From positions 213,957,310 through 214,021,309 of the forward strand of contig NC_081827.1 in assembly GCF_030867095.1 (NCBI RefSeq): 64,000 nt of DNA, written 5' to 3'. Each line of letters begins with the position of its first letter. Position 1 is the first letter of the stretch. Below, one piece after another: positions 23,638 through 35,233 of this stretch. Position numbers and translations under genes: made by a program. This DNA is from Alligator mississippiensis (Eukaryota; Chordata; Crocodylia; Alligatoridae). The notes beneath the pieces are model-generated. The model ran no database searches. It had not been told where the DNA came from and saw nothing but the letters and a program-made list of their open reading frames with translations.

Positions 23638-24175
23638 GTCAGTATTTTAGAAAAGGATATACCATCACTACTCTCACCTCTTCTACTAATAACAATTACT
23701 GGTAGCATAGTTACAGCAGGATGTTAGGTACTGTATTTCTTCTAAAATGTTAAGAGGCTATTTCTATTAACAAACAATAAAAGACAAAAAGATACATTGA
23801 TTATGATATTTAGCAAAATAAACTGTGATGAAATAAAAATCATATGAGCCCTTAAATACATGAAATTGTGACTCTCCTGATGGATATGGAAACATCCTGC
23901 CTCATTCGTGGTAAAAGGTAAGAGTTTCCTCTGGTGTTATGGCAAACAAATCTGCCCTAGTTGTTTGTGCCATTTAAGCACGTGGCTGCTACTTTCCACC
24001 TGAGAGGTGACAGAGCTGCTTGTAGTATGCACAATCCTTTCGGACTAAAGGTTAATCTAGGAATGCAGAATAATATCTGTAGAAAAAACTTTTATCTCAC
24101 AGACTCTATTTCTACTTTCAAGACTGCAGCCCTGTTGTAAGTCAGTGCATTGATTTGTTTGTTCTGTTTTTGTAG

Positions 24176-24293
24176 GCAGTGATAGCAAAAGTGAAATGCA
24201 ACAGCAGATTCATAGAATGCTGGGAGAGATCTTGGGTGGAAACTATTATGCAAAAGTTTCTGCATTTGCACCTGACTTACTACTATGAAATAG
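24176..24293 (+). pseudogene. FASTKD1: FASTKD1 exon remnant E, frameshifted
   Basis: After a ctgtttttgtag acceptor the frame reads MQQQIHRMLGEILGG..YAKVSAFAP, aligned with human TQQQIFKMLAEVLGG..CVKASVLTP. Human continues PYYHKV; here four extra bases precede TACTACTATGAAATA, so the frame runs into TGA at 24286. The expected donor position has GC instead of GT. Confidence 0.72.
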
Positions 24294-25739
24294 GCTGGTG
24301 GTTAACTATCTTAGTGCACATTGCCTTTGATCCAGAAGTCAACAGTTAATTCCAATAAGAGTTGTTATGCACCTAAGTCTTTTCAGCATTTCTATTGATG
24401 TGAAAGCTACGAAGCATGTGAGAGATGCGTCCCAAATATCTAAATATGATAAAACATTATATAAAAAACATAATAGGCCATAATATAATAAGCTTTCATA
24501 ATCATCATCATCATAAACCATCAAACAGCAAATCACCATTTTGGTAGCTGCCTGCAGAATACCTCAACAAATCTAGATAATTCAGTTGGTGTTGGATAAA
24601 GTTTATGATCATTGTAATGTAGTGGATTGCTGGATTTTTCTTGAAGATACTGAATTTATTCTGGATTAAAAACAAAAAGCCTCTTCCTTATGTGGGTCAT
24701 AACGTTGTTTGGTCTGACTCAGATAAAGTGTGCTGGTGACAAGACATCCACACTCTGAGGGGAAAGGGGGTACCACCAGGGGCTCAGTACAGAATTTTCT
24801 GTATGCAACAGAAAATTGTGAGATAAGTCAAGCTGTATATTAAAGAAAGTTTTTCTTACCCTTCATGTTGGCTGTGGCTTCCCTTTTAATGTATGCATCC
24901 CATCTCTTCTGACTAGGAATGGTAGTGAATGCATGGCAGAAGAGAGTTATTTCTCATAAATAGTCAATAACAGTATGGACCTATTTTTTTCTTGGTTTTA
25001 AAATCCTTCTCCCATTTATAAAGCAGAAGAATCAAAACTGGTTTGTGTTTTCTTAGGTCCACTGAATTACTTAATTATTTAAGGTGTCGTGATGCAGTTC
25101 CAGAGGCATGAGTTTGAGCTGTGCTTGAGTCTTGCTGAAGGCTGCTCCCTGTCAACCAACCAGGAGATGGGAACCTGCTAGGCCCTCCCTTGCATGTTGT
25201 TGGATGGTGTGTTTTAACCATACTAACCTGAAACAGCCATTTAGCTTGGGCAGAATTTTTGATTTCTTTAATGCAGGATTTTAGCACAGTCCCAGGTTCT
25301 CAAAGGCTACTGCTTGTATATGTTGATGTGATCCTGAGAGGTGCTAAGCTTCTACAACCACTATTGAATCTTTTGGAAACTGTGCACGCAGAGACCCTGT
25401 AAAGATGATGTTCTTAACTTGTGTGCCTAAACTTCTTTGTCTGTAAAATGCTGGTAAAATTTGTTCAGAGTAAATAACCAAGGTGTTGAAGTTTTCATGC
25501 TTTACAGAGTACTTTCAGGTCATTGGATGAAGAGGATTTAAAACAGTATAAAGTTTCAAAGCCAAACCATTACTTTCTTTTTCAGCTGCAGGTGTTAAAT
25601 AACTCTGGCATTTTAATAGCAACCATTCTAATTAGATATTGCTTTCCCAAAATTTGCACTTGTTGAGGCCATCAAATAAATGTAAAAGGAAACAGAGAGC
25701 TGTGACTTAAGTAAAATTAAACAACATTCTAAGTTGATA
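24294..25739. other. No gene recognised
   Basis: Unique-looking sequence. The C-terminal RAP-domain exons of FASTKD1 would be expected from here toward 37 kb and were not found by eye. Confidence 0.45.
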
Positions 25740-25945
25740 TATATTACTGAATTTACTCAAATGTAAGACAGTGTTTTTAATCTCAGTCAACATGGGGGGG
25801 ATCATTTTACATTTGAAAACAAGGAAACTGCATTAAATAATCTATCTTTGAACAGCTGCCAAAAGCAGCAGGTGCCTAGTAATGGAAACTAACTATGAAG
25901 TTGGTTAAATGCAGCCAACACTGAGCATGACTATAAAGTACATGG
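25740..25945 (+). repeat. Dispersed repeat, left part of a split copy
   Basis: Matches 63530-63730, sharing aaaagcagcaggtgc and aacactga.catgactataaa. The rest of the unit appears at 30340-30640, so later insertions seem to have split it. Confidence 0.65.
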
Positions 25946-26229
25946 CCCACATGGGTGACTGGTGCCTCCAAATTCTGGGGGGGGCACCAGATTGCTGACA
26001 GGGGGGGAGGGGGGGGCAGCTACCAATTGCCAAGCCAGCACCGAAACTGGAAGTGCACTTCCGGTTTCATGGATGGCACTTCCAAGGAGTGCATGGCCAA
26101 TCTCAGGGGATTCGTGTGCACCACCTACACATCGCCAATGATGGCCCACGTGGGTCAAACATGGTGATGGAAGTCTACCACTTTTTTTTTTTTCAAAAAA
26201 AAAAGAAAAGAATTATACAATTGAAGGAC

Positions 26230-26775
26230 CGGAAGGGACATGCCAAATCATCAAGTCTGGTCCCCTACCATGGGCAGGAAGTTGTTGAGCTCATCTGAGC
26301 CCAATAACGTGCTTGTCCAGCCTTATCTTGAACACCTCCAAAGATGGCGACTGCACCACCTCTGCTGTGAGTGTGTTCCAGATTCTGGTGACCCTTACAG
26401 AAAAAAAGTTCTTTCTACTGTCCACCTTGAATTTATCATCTATTAGCTTATGCCCATTGGTCCTCATCCTCCCTTGAGGTGCCTTTCTGAAGAGTTGCTC
26501 TGCTAGATCTTGATGCTTACCCTTGATGTACTCGTAGGCAGGTATCAAGTCACCTCTCAGTTTTCTCTTACTCAGACTGAACAGGTCCAGTTCCTGGAGT
26601 GTCTCCTTTATAGGGCCTATCCTCCAGGTTCCTAATCATACAGGTGGCCCTTCTTTTTACCCTCCCAAGCTTATCCACATTCTTCTTGAAGTGCAGTGCA
26701 CAGAACTGGACGCAGGACTCCAGTTGTGGCCTCATCAACGCCAAAAAGAGAGGAAGGAGCACCCTCTGGTATATA
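26230..26775 (-). mobile_element. CR1 LINE 3' fragment
   Basis: On the minus strand, CR1 C-terminal blocks LESCVQFCALHFKKNVDKLGRV and FFSVRVTRIWNTL are readable in two frames. The 3' end lies near 26230 next to a poly-T/A stretch. Confidence 0.85.
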
Positions 26776-27279
26776 TATGAACTGTACCTCTAACAATCTG
26801 TCTTGTGACCACTGTGGTTCATCTGACAGAGGAAAAACACACTTTTACAAAAACACACTATTTTAGTTTCATTACAAAGTTTTTACCTTGTGCCTGCGCA
26901 CCCATCACTGTCTCCTGAAAAACATCATAGTTGTGTAAAAGACTGCCTCAGTCCCCTCCCTCCACCCCGTCACAAATCCTTCTCCTGTTTGTCCAGTCTT
27001 TTCACTCTTTGTCATATTTGTTATTGTCATTGTTGCCAACCTCACCATTGTCATCCTTATTCTCTTTGGAGGGCTCGCCTCTGAAAAGTCTGTGCCAGTC
27101 CTCTCTCTTCCATATGAGGTCAGCCATCTCTTTTCCATCATCTTCTTCTGTCTTCCTGTAGTACCAGTACATTTCACTCAGTCCCATTTTAATACAGTCC
27201 TTGACTGCAAGTTCTGTGTTCCTGTTTATGAGCAAGTTCCCGGTCTTTTCATAGGGCATACCTGAAGCAGGAGATAAAA

Positions 27280-27560
27280 GTGGGGACCATGAACAGTGAG
27301 CGGGGACCATGAGTGGCAGCCAGCAGTGGTGTCAGCAGCGGTGAGCAGGGACTGCCTGCAGCCAGTGGTGGCAGTGTTGGCAGCTGTGAGCGGGGACCAC
27401 CCGCAGCAGCTGGCAGTGGTGTCAGGGTGGAGGAGTGGTGAGTGGCAGGCGGCAAGTGGGGACTGCCTGCAGATGCTGGCAGCCATGTTGGTGGTGAGGC
27501 GGGAGTGGTAACCACCTGTAGAAGCCGGCGGCAGCTTTGGCGGTGGCCAATCTCAGGGGG
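27280..27560. repeat. Degenerate minisatellite
   Basis: A unit close to gcagcggtgagcggggacYRcctgcag recurs about four times with gtggtgtcag-type spacers. A reverse relative occurs at about 31680-31870. The long frames across it are compositional. Confidence 0.6.
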
Positions 27561-27589
27561 AACACGTGCCCCCTCTATGCTTCACCTAT

Positions 27590-29880
27590 GTTGCCCTGCA
27601 AAATACTTTACAAAGCTGGCTGTTTTGGATTCTGTCCTTGTTGCCAGTTTGCAAATCTGGCTCATATACTTGGCCCAGGGGAACAGTATATCTGGCATTC
27701 CTCTGCTGCTGGACCATTTCACTTTGTACAGTGTGGTCCTCACCACTTTCCTCCATGTGGAGTTCCAAAAGAAAATGCACATGGATCTTGGGATTCTGTG
27801 GATGACTTGCTCTGAGGAAGGGAAGACTAGGGTGGTGTATAGAAGCATTGGTAGTAGCACAGCCTTCATAAGTGCCACCGCCTTCCCCCCTTCCCTCCGC
27901 TCGCCCCATTGGCAGGCAGTGTAATTGCCATAGTCCTGGTTTCTGTTTGGTCTTGGCCTCTGTTTTTTCCCATGCCATCTGTACCATCAGCTCTGGGTCA
28001 AACACCACCCCGAGGATCTTTACCCCCTTGTGGGGGGTGGAAAACCCCAGGGCTGACAGGTCCCTGAGCTCGCCCAGAATTAGGCAGATGCTTTTGCTCA
28101 TGTTGAGCTTGACCCCTGCTGCTGCTCTGTATACTTGAGTGTGTTGTAATGCTCTTTCAATCAAACCCTTGTCCCTGCATATGATATTGAGGTCATCCAC
28201 ATAGGCCAGCATGTCTCTTCCCTGTTACACTCCCAGGGACCTTCATGCCTCTGATCTCAGGGTTCTGCCTGAGCTGCTATGCTAGTGTTTCCATTATACA
28301 GATAAACACGATTCGGGGAGAGGGGGCAGCCCTGCTTGATGTCCGACTCCACCACAGTTGGGGCTGTCAGGGACCCATTTACCAGTACTCTGAGTCTCTC
28401 TTTGGTGTACAATGTCTTTATCCAGGTGACAAAGGCTGCAGGGACTCCCAACTTGTTTCGTGTCTCCAGTAAGAACTAATTGGATACCTGGTTGTATGCC
28501 TTCTCTAAACCAAGGTTCAGCATGGTGGCATTCTGTCCCCTTTCCCATTGGTACTGTAGTACATCTTGCAGTTGCATCAGGGCTTCAGGGATCTGTTGCC
28601 GCAGCACTGATTACGCCTGGTCCTCATGGATTGCTGCACCTATAACAGACTAAAAGCATGTGACCAAGACTTTTTGGTCATTAGTTTGTAGTCAAGGTTC
28701 AGTAGCATTATAGGGAGCCAGTTTCTCAGGTTCCACCTCTCCCCCTTCTTGTAAAGAAGAGTTATAAGACCCTCCTCCATCCCTGCTCCCAGGTGGCCCT
28801 ACTGCAGGTGTTCTTTATACTTCCAGCAGCTCCAGACCCACCTGGTCCCAGAAAGCAACATAGAATGCTTTGGGAAAGCTGCCTGCCCTAGAAATCTTAT
28901 CGTTCTGGAAGCTGTGGAGCATCATGTTGATTGTGTCCAGCCTCCACTCCTCTGCCTCTGTCCCTCATCCTCCTCAAAGACCCCTGTGAGCTTCTGCAGG
29001 CAGTCCTTCATGGCCTCTAGCTCCTCTGGTTATGTACTGTAGAGATCCCAATAGAATGCCACTGCTGTCTCCAGCACCTCCTTGTTTGACTGGTGCTCCA
29101 CCCTTGCTCCATCTACCAAGCTGGTCATCACTTCCTTCTTGGTTTCCTTTATCTTGCTAAAATAAGCAGACCACTCCTCTCCCTTCTCCACCCAAGAGGC
29201 CTGGGCCAGGAAGATCTTATTCCTGGCCTGCTCCCTGTACCAGGCCCCAATCTGGGTCTTCATCTCCTACATGGCCTCCCTCATGTCCCAATCCAAAGCT
29301 GTCTGCTTGTGCAGGTTCTGCCACTTGTGGTTTAGGCATTTGTGTTGCTGTCTCTGGATCCAAACTTGCCTCCTTCCAGCCTTTTGGAAGAAGTCGCTCA
29401 TTCTCTCTTTCTCACTGACCCACCACTCTGTGTGGTTCCAGTATCTGGGTTGGAGAGTTTTCTATTCTGTGTAGTGTTGTCCGATCTCCCGCTGTATCTT
29501 CTCATCATCCAGAAGGGTCACGTTCAGTTTCCACATGCCCTTGCCTCTCTTGGGTTGCCCTCCTATGTCTGCTTTCACTGTCAGGAGGCAGTGGGCCAAG
29601 AAGCACACCTGCGTGGATTTAGCCTTAGCTACCATCCACCCTTTTGGGAGGAGGATGGAGTCTATGCATGATTTATACTACTTCTAGGGGTCTACCCAGG
29701 TGAACTTCCCCTGGTCCTTTGGCATCTTTGCCTGCATCCATCAGGCTGTTTGCAGATGAGCTGTCCAGTTCCTTGGTTTGGCTTCCACTTATTCTGTCTC
29801 CCACCTCAATGATGCAGTTTAGATCTCCTGTGATCATTACTAGCTGGGCATTGGGCATCAATCACTACCATCATGTTTTT
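27590..29880 (-). mobile_element. LINE of the L1/Tx1 group, decayed
   Basis: From 5' to 3' on the minus strand: an endonuclease piece with VMITGDLNCIIE (29673-29861); a linker with NKIFLAQASWVEKGEEWSAYF; RT blocks VTWIKTLYT and IKQGCPLSP (near 28330); and the catalytic block LAYVDDLNIICRD at 28190. These blocks and their order fit an L1-like LINE of the Tx1 type rather than CR1. Frames change several times and no full ORF remains. The clade is inference from wording of the motifs. Confidence 0.72.
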
Positions 29881-30339
29881 AATGAAAACCTTTTTTAAAA
29901 AAAAATGTTTCATGTTCCAAGCCAAATCAGCCAAATCAAGTCCAAATCCATGAGTCAGTCCAGAGCCATAAATGGCCCTACAACTGGAAAACATCCTCCA
30001 CCCCTACCAGGGGCTTCAGATATTTCCAATGTCTTTTGGCAGGCATCCTGCATGCAGGCCCAAGCCCCGAGGCTTGGTGCTCAGATGCCCCCAAGTTTCA
30101 CCTGCCTTCATCCATGTGGCCACAGAAGCAAGCTAGGGAGGAGCCTTCCATTTCCATAAAGTGGGTTTAAGTCCCAACACCACAGCAGGTACTAAACTAC
30201 ACCAGAAGAACAGTTATCCCCGGGAACACTTAAGGACAACTGCCTTCATGGACCCAGATACATGGTGTTTCCTCTGCCAGGTAAGTATCCATGCTAGAGC
30301 CTTTAGGGAAACCCATAGCAGTCCAAAACCAAAACTACC
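29881..30339. other. No gene recognised
   Basis: Possibly the 5' end of the Tx1-like LINE or older sequence; no motif seen. Confidence 0.35.
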
Positions 30340-30640
30340 ACAAGGATGGATTAATGTAATCCATCTGAATAAAAACTATGATAGCATCCATGAGTGCAGT
30401 CTCTCTTAGCACCGACTCTATTTCAAGTCATGGTGAGCCACTACACTGAATACATTTCAACTTCCTCCCACAGCTGAGCTGTGCCTTGCTTTCCCATTTG
30501 TAATGACTTCTGTTTCTTCACCAGCTTTAAATGTCAAACAACACCAAATGGGGTCCCAAACAGTTCACCCAGAATCCCTCTGTTGGCCCCTCTCTCAGCT
30601 TGTTGCATATGATAAATGTGGCCCTGACCTCCATGAGGTG
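30340..30640 (+). repeat. Dispersed repeat, right part of a split copy
   Basis: Matches 63780-64000: shared gagccactacactgaatacattt, gctgagctgtgcctt and tgtttcttcaccag. Together with 25740-25945 it rebuilds the order seen intact at 63530-64000. Confidence 0.65.
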
Positions 30641-30694
30641 GAGCTGGGCCACGTTGTCCTTTGCCTTATCTGCATATCAATTTTTGGAGGATCC

Positions 30695-31560
30695 CAGGAC
30701 TCATAGATTCATAGATCATTAGAGGCTGGAAGGGACCTTGCAGATCATCGGGTCCAGCCTCCCTGCTCTAGGCAGGAAGACAACTGGGGTCAAGTAACCC
30801 CAGTGAGGTAAGTGTCCAATCTCCTCTTAAGCCTCCAGGGTAGGTGACTGCACCACCTCTGGAGGGAGTTTATTCCACAGTCTGAACACCCTGACTGTGA
30901 AGGAGTTCTTCCTGGTATTAAGCCTGAAGCAGCCTTCCAGGAGTTTGTATCCATTGGTCCTGATCTTTCCCGGGGTACCCTAGTGAACAGTTGTCCACCG
31001 AGCTCCTGATGCACCCCTCTGATCTAGTGGTAAGCCGCTATCCAAGTCCCCTCTCAACCTTCTCTTCTTTAGGCTAAAGAGGCCCAGGTCCCTCAGCCTT
31101 TCCTCATATGGCTTGCCTTGCAAATTCTTGATCATATGGGTGGCTCTTTTTTGGACCCTCTCAAGTTTTTCCACGTCCTTATTGAAGGTGCGGTGCCCAG
31201 AACTGGGTGCAGTCCTCCAACTGTGGTCTCACCAGTTTTGAGTACAGCAGGAGTATCACTTCCTTAGTTTTACATGAGATGCATCAGTTGATGCATGCCA
31301 GTGTGTTATGTGCCCTGCTGACCACCATCTCGCACTGATGGCTCATATTCATGTGATGGTCAATCATTATTCCTAGGTCCCTTTTGGCCATGGTGCAAGT
31401 CAAGCTGTTTCCACCAAGCCTGTATGTATGTTGAGGGTTGTTTGCCCCCAGATGGAGCACCTTATACTTGGAAGTGCTAAACCTCATCTGGTTCTGGTCT
31501 GATAACAACATCCAGTTCCAGTCACGAGTGAGGGCTAAGTAGCGCATGGATCCTTTCTGG
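30695..31560 (-). mobile_element. CR1 LINE 3' fragment
   Basis: The left edge (atagattcatagatcattagaggctggaaggg) is the reverse complement of a CR1 3' end. Reading inward on the minus strand are [35 protein letters not shown] and, further 5', KYKVLHLGANNPQHTYRLG and KRDLGIMIDHHMNMSHQC. Frames are broken. Confidence 0.9.
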
Positions 31561-31569
31561 GGATATTTA

Positions 31570-31925
31570 GAGTACACACACATACTGAGTAGTGCTGAGC
31601 TGTGGGCATAGGCAGTGCATGGGGGAGTACAGAGGGGCCCATGCCCCTCCTGAGATAGGCTGCTGCCAAAGTTGCTGTCAGCTTCAACGGGTAGTCACCA
31701 CCTCTGCTCACCGCCAACATGGCTGCCAGTAGCTGCGGGCAGCCCCCGCTCACCGCCCACCACTCACCACCCCACTCCCCCACTGCTGACATAATTGCAG
31801 CCACCTACAGGCAGTCCCTGCTTGCTGCTGCCATGACTGCTGCTGCCTGCGGGTGGTTGCCGTGCCTCCCCTGGCCTCAGGAGGCACATATCATTCATGG
31901 TTGTGAGGTCACTGTAGCTTGAAAT
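31570..31925. repeat. GC-rich repeat, inverse of 27280-27560
   Basis: Contains cgggcagcccccgctcaccgccc and similar blocks, which are reverse relatives of the minisatellite near 27.4 kb. Confidence 0.5.
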
Positions 31926-32489
31926 GCTGTCAACTCCGACTCTGCTGGGACTTAGCCCAAAATGTTAAATCATGAGTCTTTTGGCTTCGGACTAATATCA
32001 TGTATAGTTTGTACTCTCTCTGAGTAGGTGCTAAAGTGCTACTTACAAGTGTGTTTATGGTATACCAATACTAAAACTTGCAGCAGTTTCAAAAAAGGTA
32101 AAATGCATAATTTCTGGGTGAATTAAGTCTCTGAATACTATATGCAAATTGCTATAGCTATATATATTTCAAGGTCAGTTTTTTAAAATTTGTTCTTCAT
32201 TTCCATGGCTCAAGGAGAGCAGGGTCTGACAGTAAGGAGGGGGAGAAGGGGCTACAGGGTGAAGAATTGGGAGGAGGCAGAAGGCAAAGAGGCTACCTAA
32301 ACTCCCAGATTTATTTTCCTTGCTGTAGCAGTGGGAGATTGATATAATTTTCCAGGTATATAATGTGATTATTGAAAGTTTGTCTTGAATTTGTCAAATT
32401 TATACATTTTCCATATATAGAATAATTATTGTGGGGTTGTCTTATAATCAGGGTCATTTTATACTCTCGGAAATATGGTAGTTAAGTTA
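31926..32489. other. No gene; AT-rich sequence
   Basis: No exon or clear element. Near 32380-32480 it has a piece resembling the gtcttataatca-type ends of the element at 57715-59124. Confidence 0.4.
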
Positions 32490-32497
32490 GTTTAATG

Positions 32498-33055
32498 CAG
32501 GGGTGGGCAAAATGGCAGATCCAGCCAGCAGTTGGGCTCCATTTCCCAGCAGCCTCTGTCCACGTCACTGTAGCCACTTTCCATGGAGACCCCAGTAGCG
32601 GCAGCACCATGACAGCACGAGGCCAGGGTTGCCATGGAGACTGGCCCCAGCAGCACTGGCAGGGCATGCAGCTGGGTGGGGAGCTGCTTTGGGGCCTGGG
32701 GCTGGGATCTTGCAGTGGTGACAGTGTGGTCTAGAGCCAGGGCAGAATCACAATCCGATGCCTGCAGCCCCCTGCCTGAGGTGTGCAGGCAGTGGATTGC
32801 AGCTCTGCCATGGCTCTGGATCACACTGTAACTGCCGCAGAATCCCAGCCCTGGAGCAGCTTCCTACCCGGATGTGCGCCCTGTCAGCACTGCAGGGACT
32901 AGTCTCCATGAGAACCCTAGCCCTGAGCTGTCACGGGGCTGCCACTCCTGGGGTCTCCATGGAAACTGGCAATAGCAGTGTGGGCAGGGACTGCTGGGAA
33001 ATAGAATCTGACATGGGCCTGATCTGGCCTGTGGGCTGGACTTTGCCCACCCCTG
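32498..33055. mobile_element. hAT-type non-autonomous transposon
   Basis: Inverted ends CAGGGGTGGGCAAA and TTTGCCCACCCCTG, flanked by gtttaatg (32490-32497) and gtctaatg (33056-33063), an 8-base target duplication with one mismatch. 558 bases, GC-rich inside, no transposase. Confidence 0.88.
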
Positions 33056-33179
33056 GTCTAATGGTAACCTGGTGACAAACATTCACATTTTGATTAAAAC
33101 ACCAAGTAATAATACATACAAGAGTATTTGAAAGTAAATATTTTGTTTCTTTTCAGAATTGCTCTGGAGTTTCTTTATT

Positions 33180-33790
33180 CATAGATTTCATAGATATTAG
33201 GGCTGGAAGGGACCTCAGAAGATCATAGAGTCCAGCCCCTGCCCCAGGGGCAGAAAGTCAGCTGGGTCAGAGGATCCCAGCAAGATAAACGTCCAAATGT
33301 CTCTTGAAGGTGTTCAAAGTAGGTGCTTGAACCACCTCCGGCAGCAGTCTGTTCCAGGCCTTGGGGGCTTGGACAGTAAAGAAGTTCTTCCTTATGTCCA
33401 GCCTGAAACGGTCTTGGAGGAGTTTGTGAACATTTGACCCTGTCATCCCATGGGTTGCTCTGGTGAACAGGCGTTCCCCTAGATCCTGATGTACACTCCT
33501 TATGTACTTATAGGCAGCCACCAGGTCCCCTCTGACCCCGTGCTTTTCTAGGCTGAAGAGTCCCAGGGCTCTCAGCCTCTCTTCATAAGGCCTGCTTTTC
33601 TGTCCTCTGATCATGCGCATGGCTCTCCTCTGGACTCTCTCAAGCTTCTCCACATCCTTTTTAAATTGTGGAGCCCAGAATTGGATGCAGTACTCCAGCT
33701 GCGGCTTCAGCAAGGCCGAATACAACGGGAGAATAACATCCTGGGATTTGCTAGAGAAGCATCGATGGATTGTGTGGCAGCAGGAAGCGG
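33180..33790 (-). mobile_element. CR1 LINE 3' fragment
   Basis: One open minus-strand frame (33267-33836) carries [49 protein letters not shown] and FFTVQAPKAWNRL, the C-terminal part of CR1 ORF2. The open frame suggests a fairly young copy. The 3' end is at about 33180 (reverse of the attctatg-type tail). Confidence 0.9.
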
Positions 33791-34792
33791 AGCCCCCCAG
33801 TGGTGCATGGTCCCAGTGAGCCCCAGAAGTGCACATAGCTGGTTCACCAGCTCCATCGCACAGGGCTCACATGCCTGAGCCCTGTGCTACTGGCAAGAGC
33901 CCCACACAATGAAGCCATCAATGCAGATCATGGGGCTCAGCCACGGCAGCAGGGAGAGGAGCAAAGCCAGCCTGGCTCAATAGTGTGGAGCTCCCTGCTG
34001 CTTCCTATGACCTGCATAGAGCAGTGAGCAGGGCTGAGCCGATGGCTCCATCATGTGGGGCTTCCCCAGAGGTGCACAGCTCAGGTGAAGAACCTGGGAA
34101 CTGCATGCAAGACTGATGCAATAAAGCCAGGCAGACCCCAGCACCCCTGCCAGCCCAGGATCTGTGCTCCTGCCACCCTGCCTTGGGTCCCTGCTGACCC
34201 CAGCCCCGGGACACCAGCACAGGCTCCATGCTCCTGCCCAGTTGCCACTTCGCTCCCACCCACTGCCACCACTCCTCACCCCACCTACCCACCCACCTCT
34301 GCAACCACCACTCTTCCCCTCACCCCTCTGCTGGCACCACAACTGCCATCCTTCCCCTGCCACTTCCCTACTTTCCACCTGTACACAACTCCTCTTTCCT
34401 CCCCTCACCCACTTGTTCGCCACTGCCACCATTTCCCCCACCCCTGCCCCTACCCCCACCACTGCTGTCCTTTCCTTGCTGCTTCCCTCCCTTTTTACTC
34501 CCTCCCTTTGCCTGCCTGCCCACTGCTGCCTCCACTCCCCACCCCTGCCACTACTTCCACCACCCGCTGCCGCTTCCCTACCTGTGGAGCTGGGGTCAGG
34601 GCTGTCCTGCATGCAAAGGTGGGAATGCTGCCCCTGTGGGAGTGAGCAGGGCTCAGCCCCATGCAAGCACAGCAAGGGCAGCCCAGGGTCAGGCTGCATA
34701 CAGAGAATTGGTAGGCACCCATCCATGGGCTGGATGAAATCAGCTGGTGGGCTGGATCTTGCCCATGGGCCGTATTTTGCCTGCCCCTGCAT
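33791..34792. repeat. GC-rich repeat with a hAT-like right end
   Basis: C-rich low-complexity sequence ending ggccgtattttgcctgcccctg near 34790, which resembles the right terminus of the 32498-33055 type. No left terminus or duplication was found. Long frames here are compositional. Confidence 0.45.
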
Positions 34793-35145
34793 TATAGGCT
34801 GCTTACAGACATTAAGGAAAAAAAAGCAACCCCCGCCCGCCCCCACACACATTTTACTCAAAGAAGTGATGCATTAGTTTGACCTGGCTCCACAGTGTCT
34901 GTATAGATTGGGTGCTCCAGTGGGGTTTTTGGCGCTTATCTAATAGCTGATTTAATTAGCTGTGAGATGAAAGCACCATAAAAGCCTCGTTAAAGCCCCC
35001 AATCTATACAGATGTTGGGTGAGCTGGGTCCAACTAACTCAATGACTCTTCTGGGCATGTGTTGGACTTGGCATGGGAGTGTGCCATTTAAACTAAAGTT
35101 TGATTAGGTTTTTTGTTTTTCTTTTTTAATATCTGTAAGTAGCCT
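34793..35145. mobile_element. Fold-back short DNA transposon
   Basis: Outer inverted ends GGCTGCTTACAGACATTAA and TTAATATCTGTAAGTAGCC. Inside, gtttgacctggctcc..gtatagattggg is inverted at caatctatacagatgttggg..gtccaactaac. A second copy is at 51487-51755. Confidence 0.7.
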
Positions 35146-35233
35146 TAATGCTTATGACTTTAAGACGTCAGCTTCCTTCCCATAGGTAGGTAAAGCTGTA
35201 GATAACTGTTCATCATTGTTGTACAATCATACG

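Larger units (their letters stand above)
10443..24293 (+). pseudogene. FASTKD1: FASTKD1, decayed remnant (five exons recognised)
   Basis: Five + strand segments match successive parts of human FASTKD1, a mitochondrial FAST-kinase-domain protein that affects mitochondrial RNA. The segments are 10443-10553, 11635-11766, 14590-14702, about 23530-23637 and 24176-24293. They run in the right order, and convergent orientation to KLHL41 matches human synteny. Only the third is undamaged. Lesions in the others: a 1-base loss, a +1 splice-donor change from G to A, a net loss that shifts frame, and a 4-base gain. Exons expected between 11766 and 14590 are absent, and so are the N-terminal exons and the C-terminal RAP-domain exons (the former could lie upstream of the window). 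I infer a unitary pseudogene. Sequencing or assembly error would have to strike several exons independently to mimic this. Confidence 0.75.

Noticed and set aside
23487-23708. 73-codon minus-strand frame
   Set aside because: It is the shadow of the FASTKD1 exon remnant on the plus strand.
25080-25200. Plus-strand stretch HEFELCLSLAEG resembling the next FASTKD1 segment (VDFECILDK)
   Set aside because: The similarity covers only a few residues, without splice sites or continuation.
33977-34877. 294-codon minus-strand frame and 237-codon plus-strand frame
   Set aside because: Both lie in C-rich repeat DNA between a CR1 and a fold-back element; no homology recognised.
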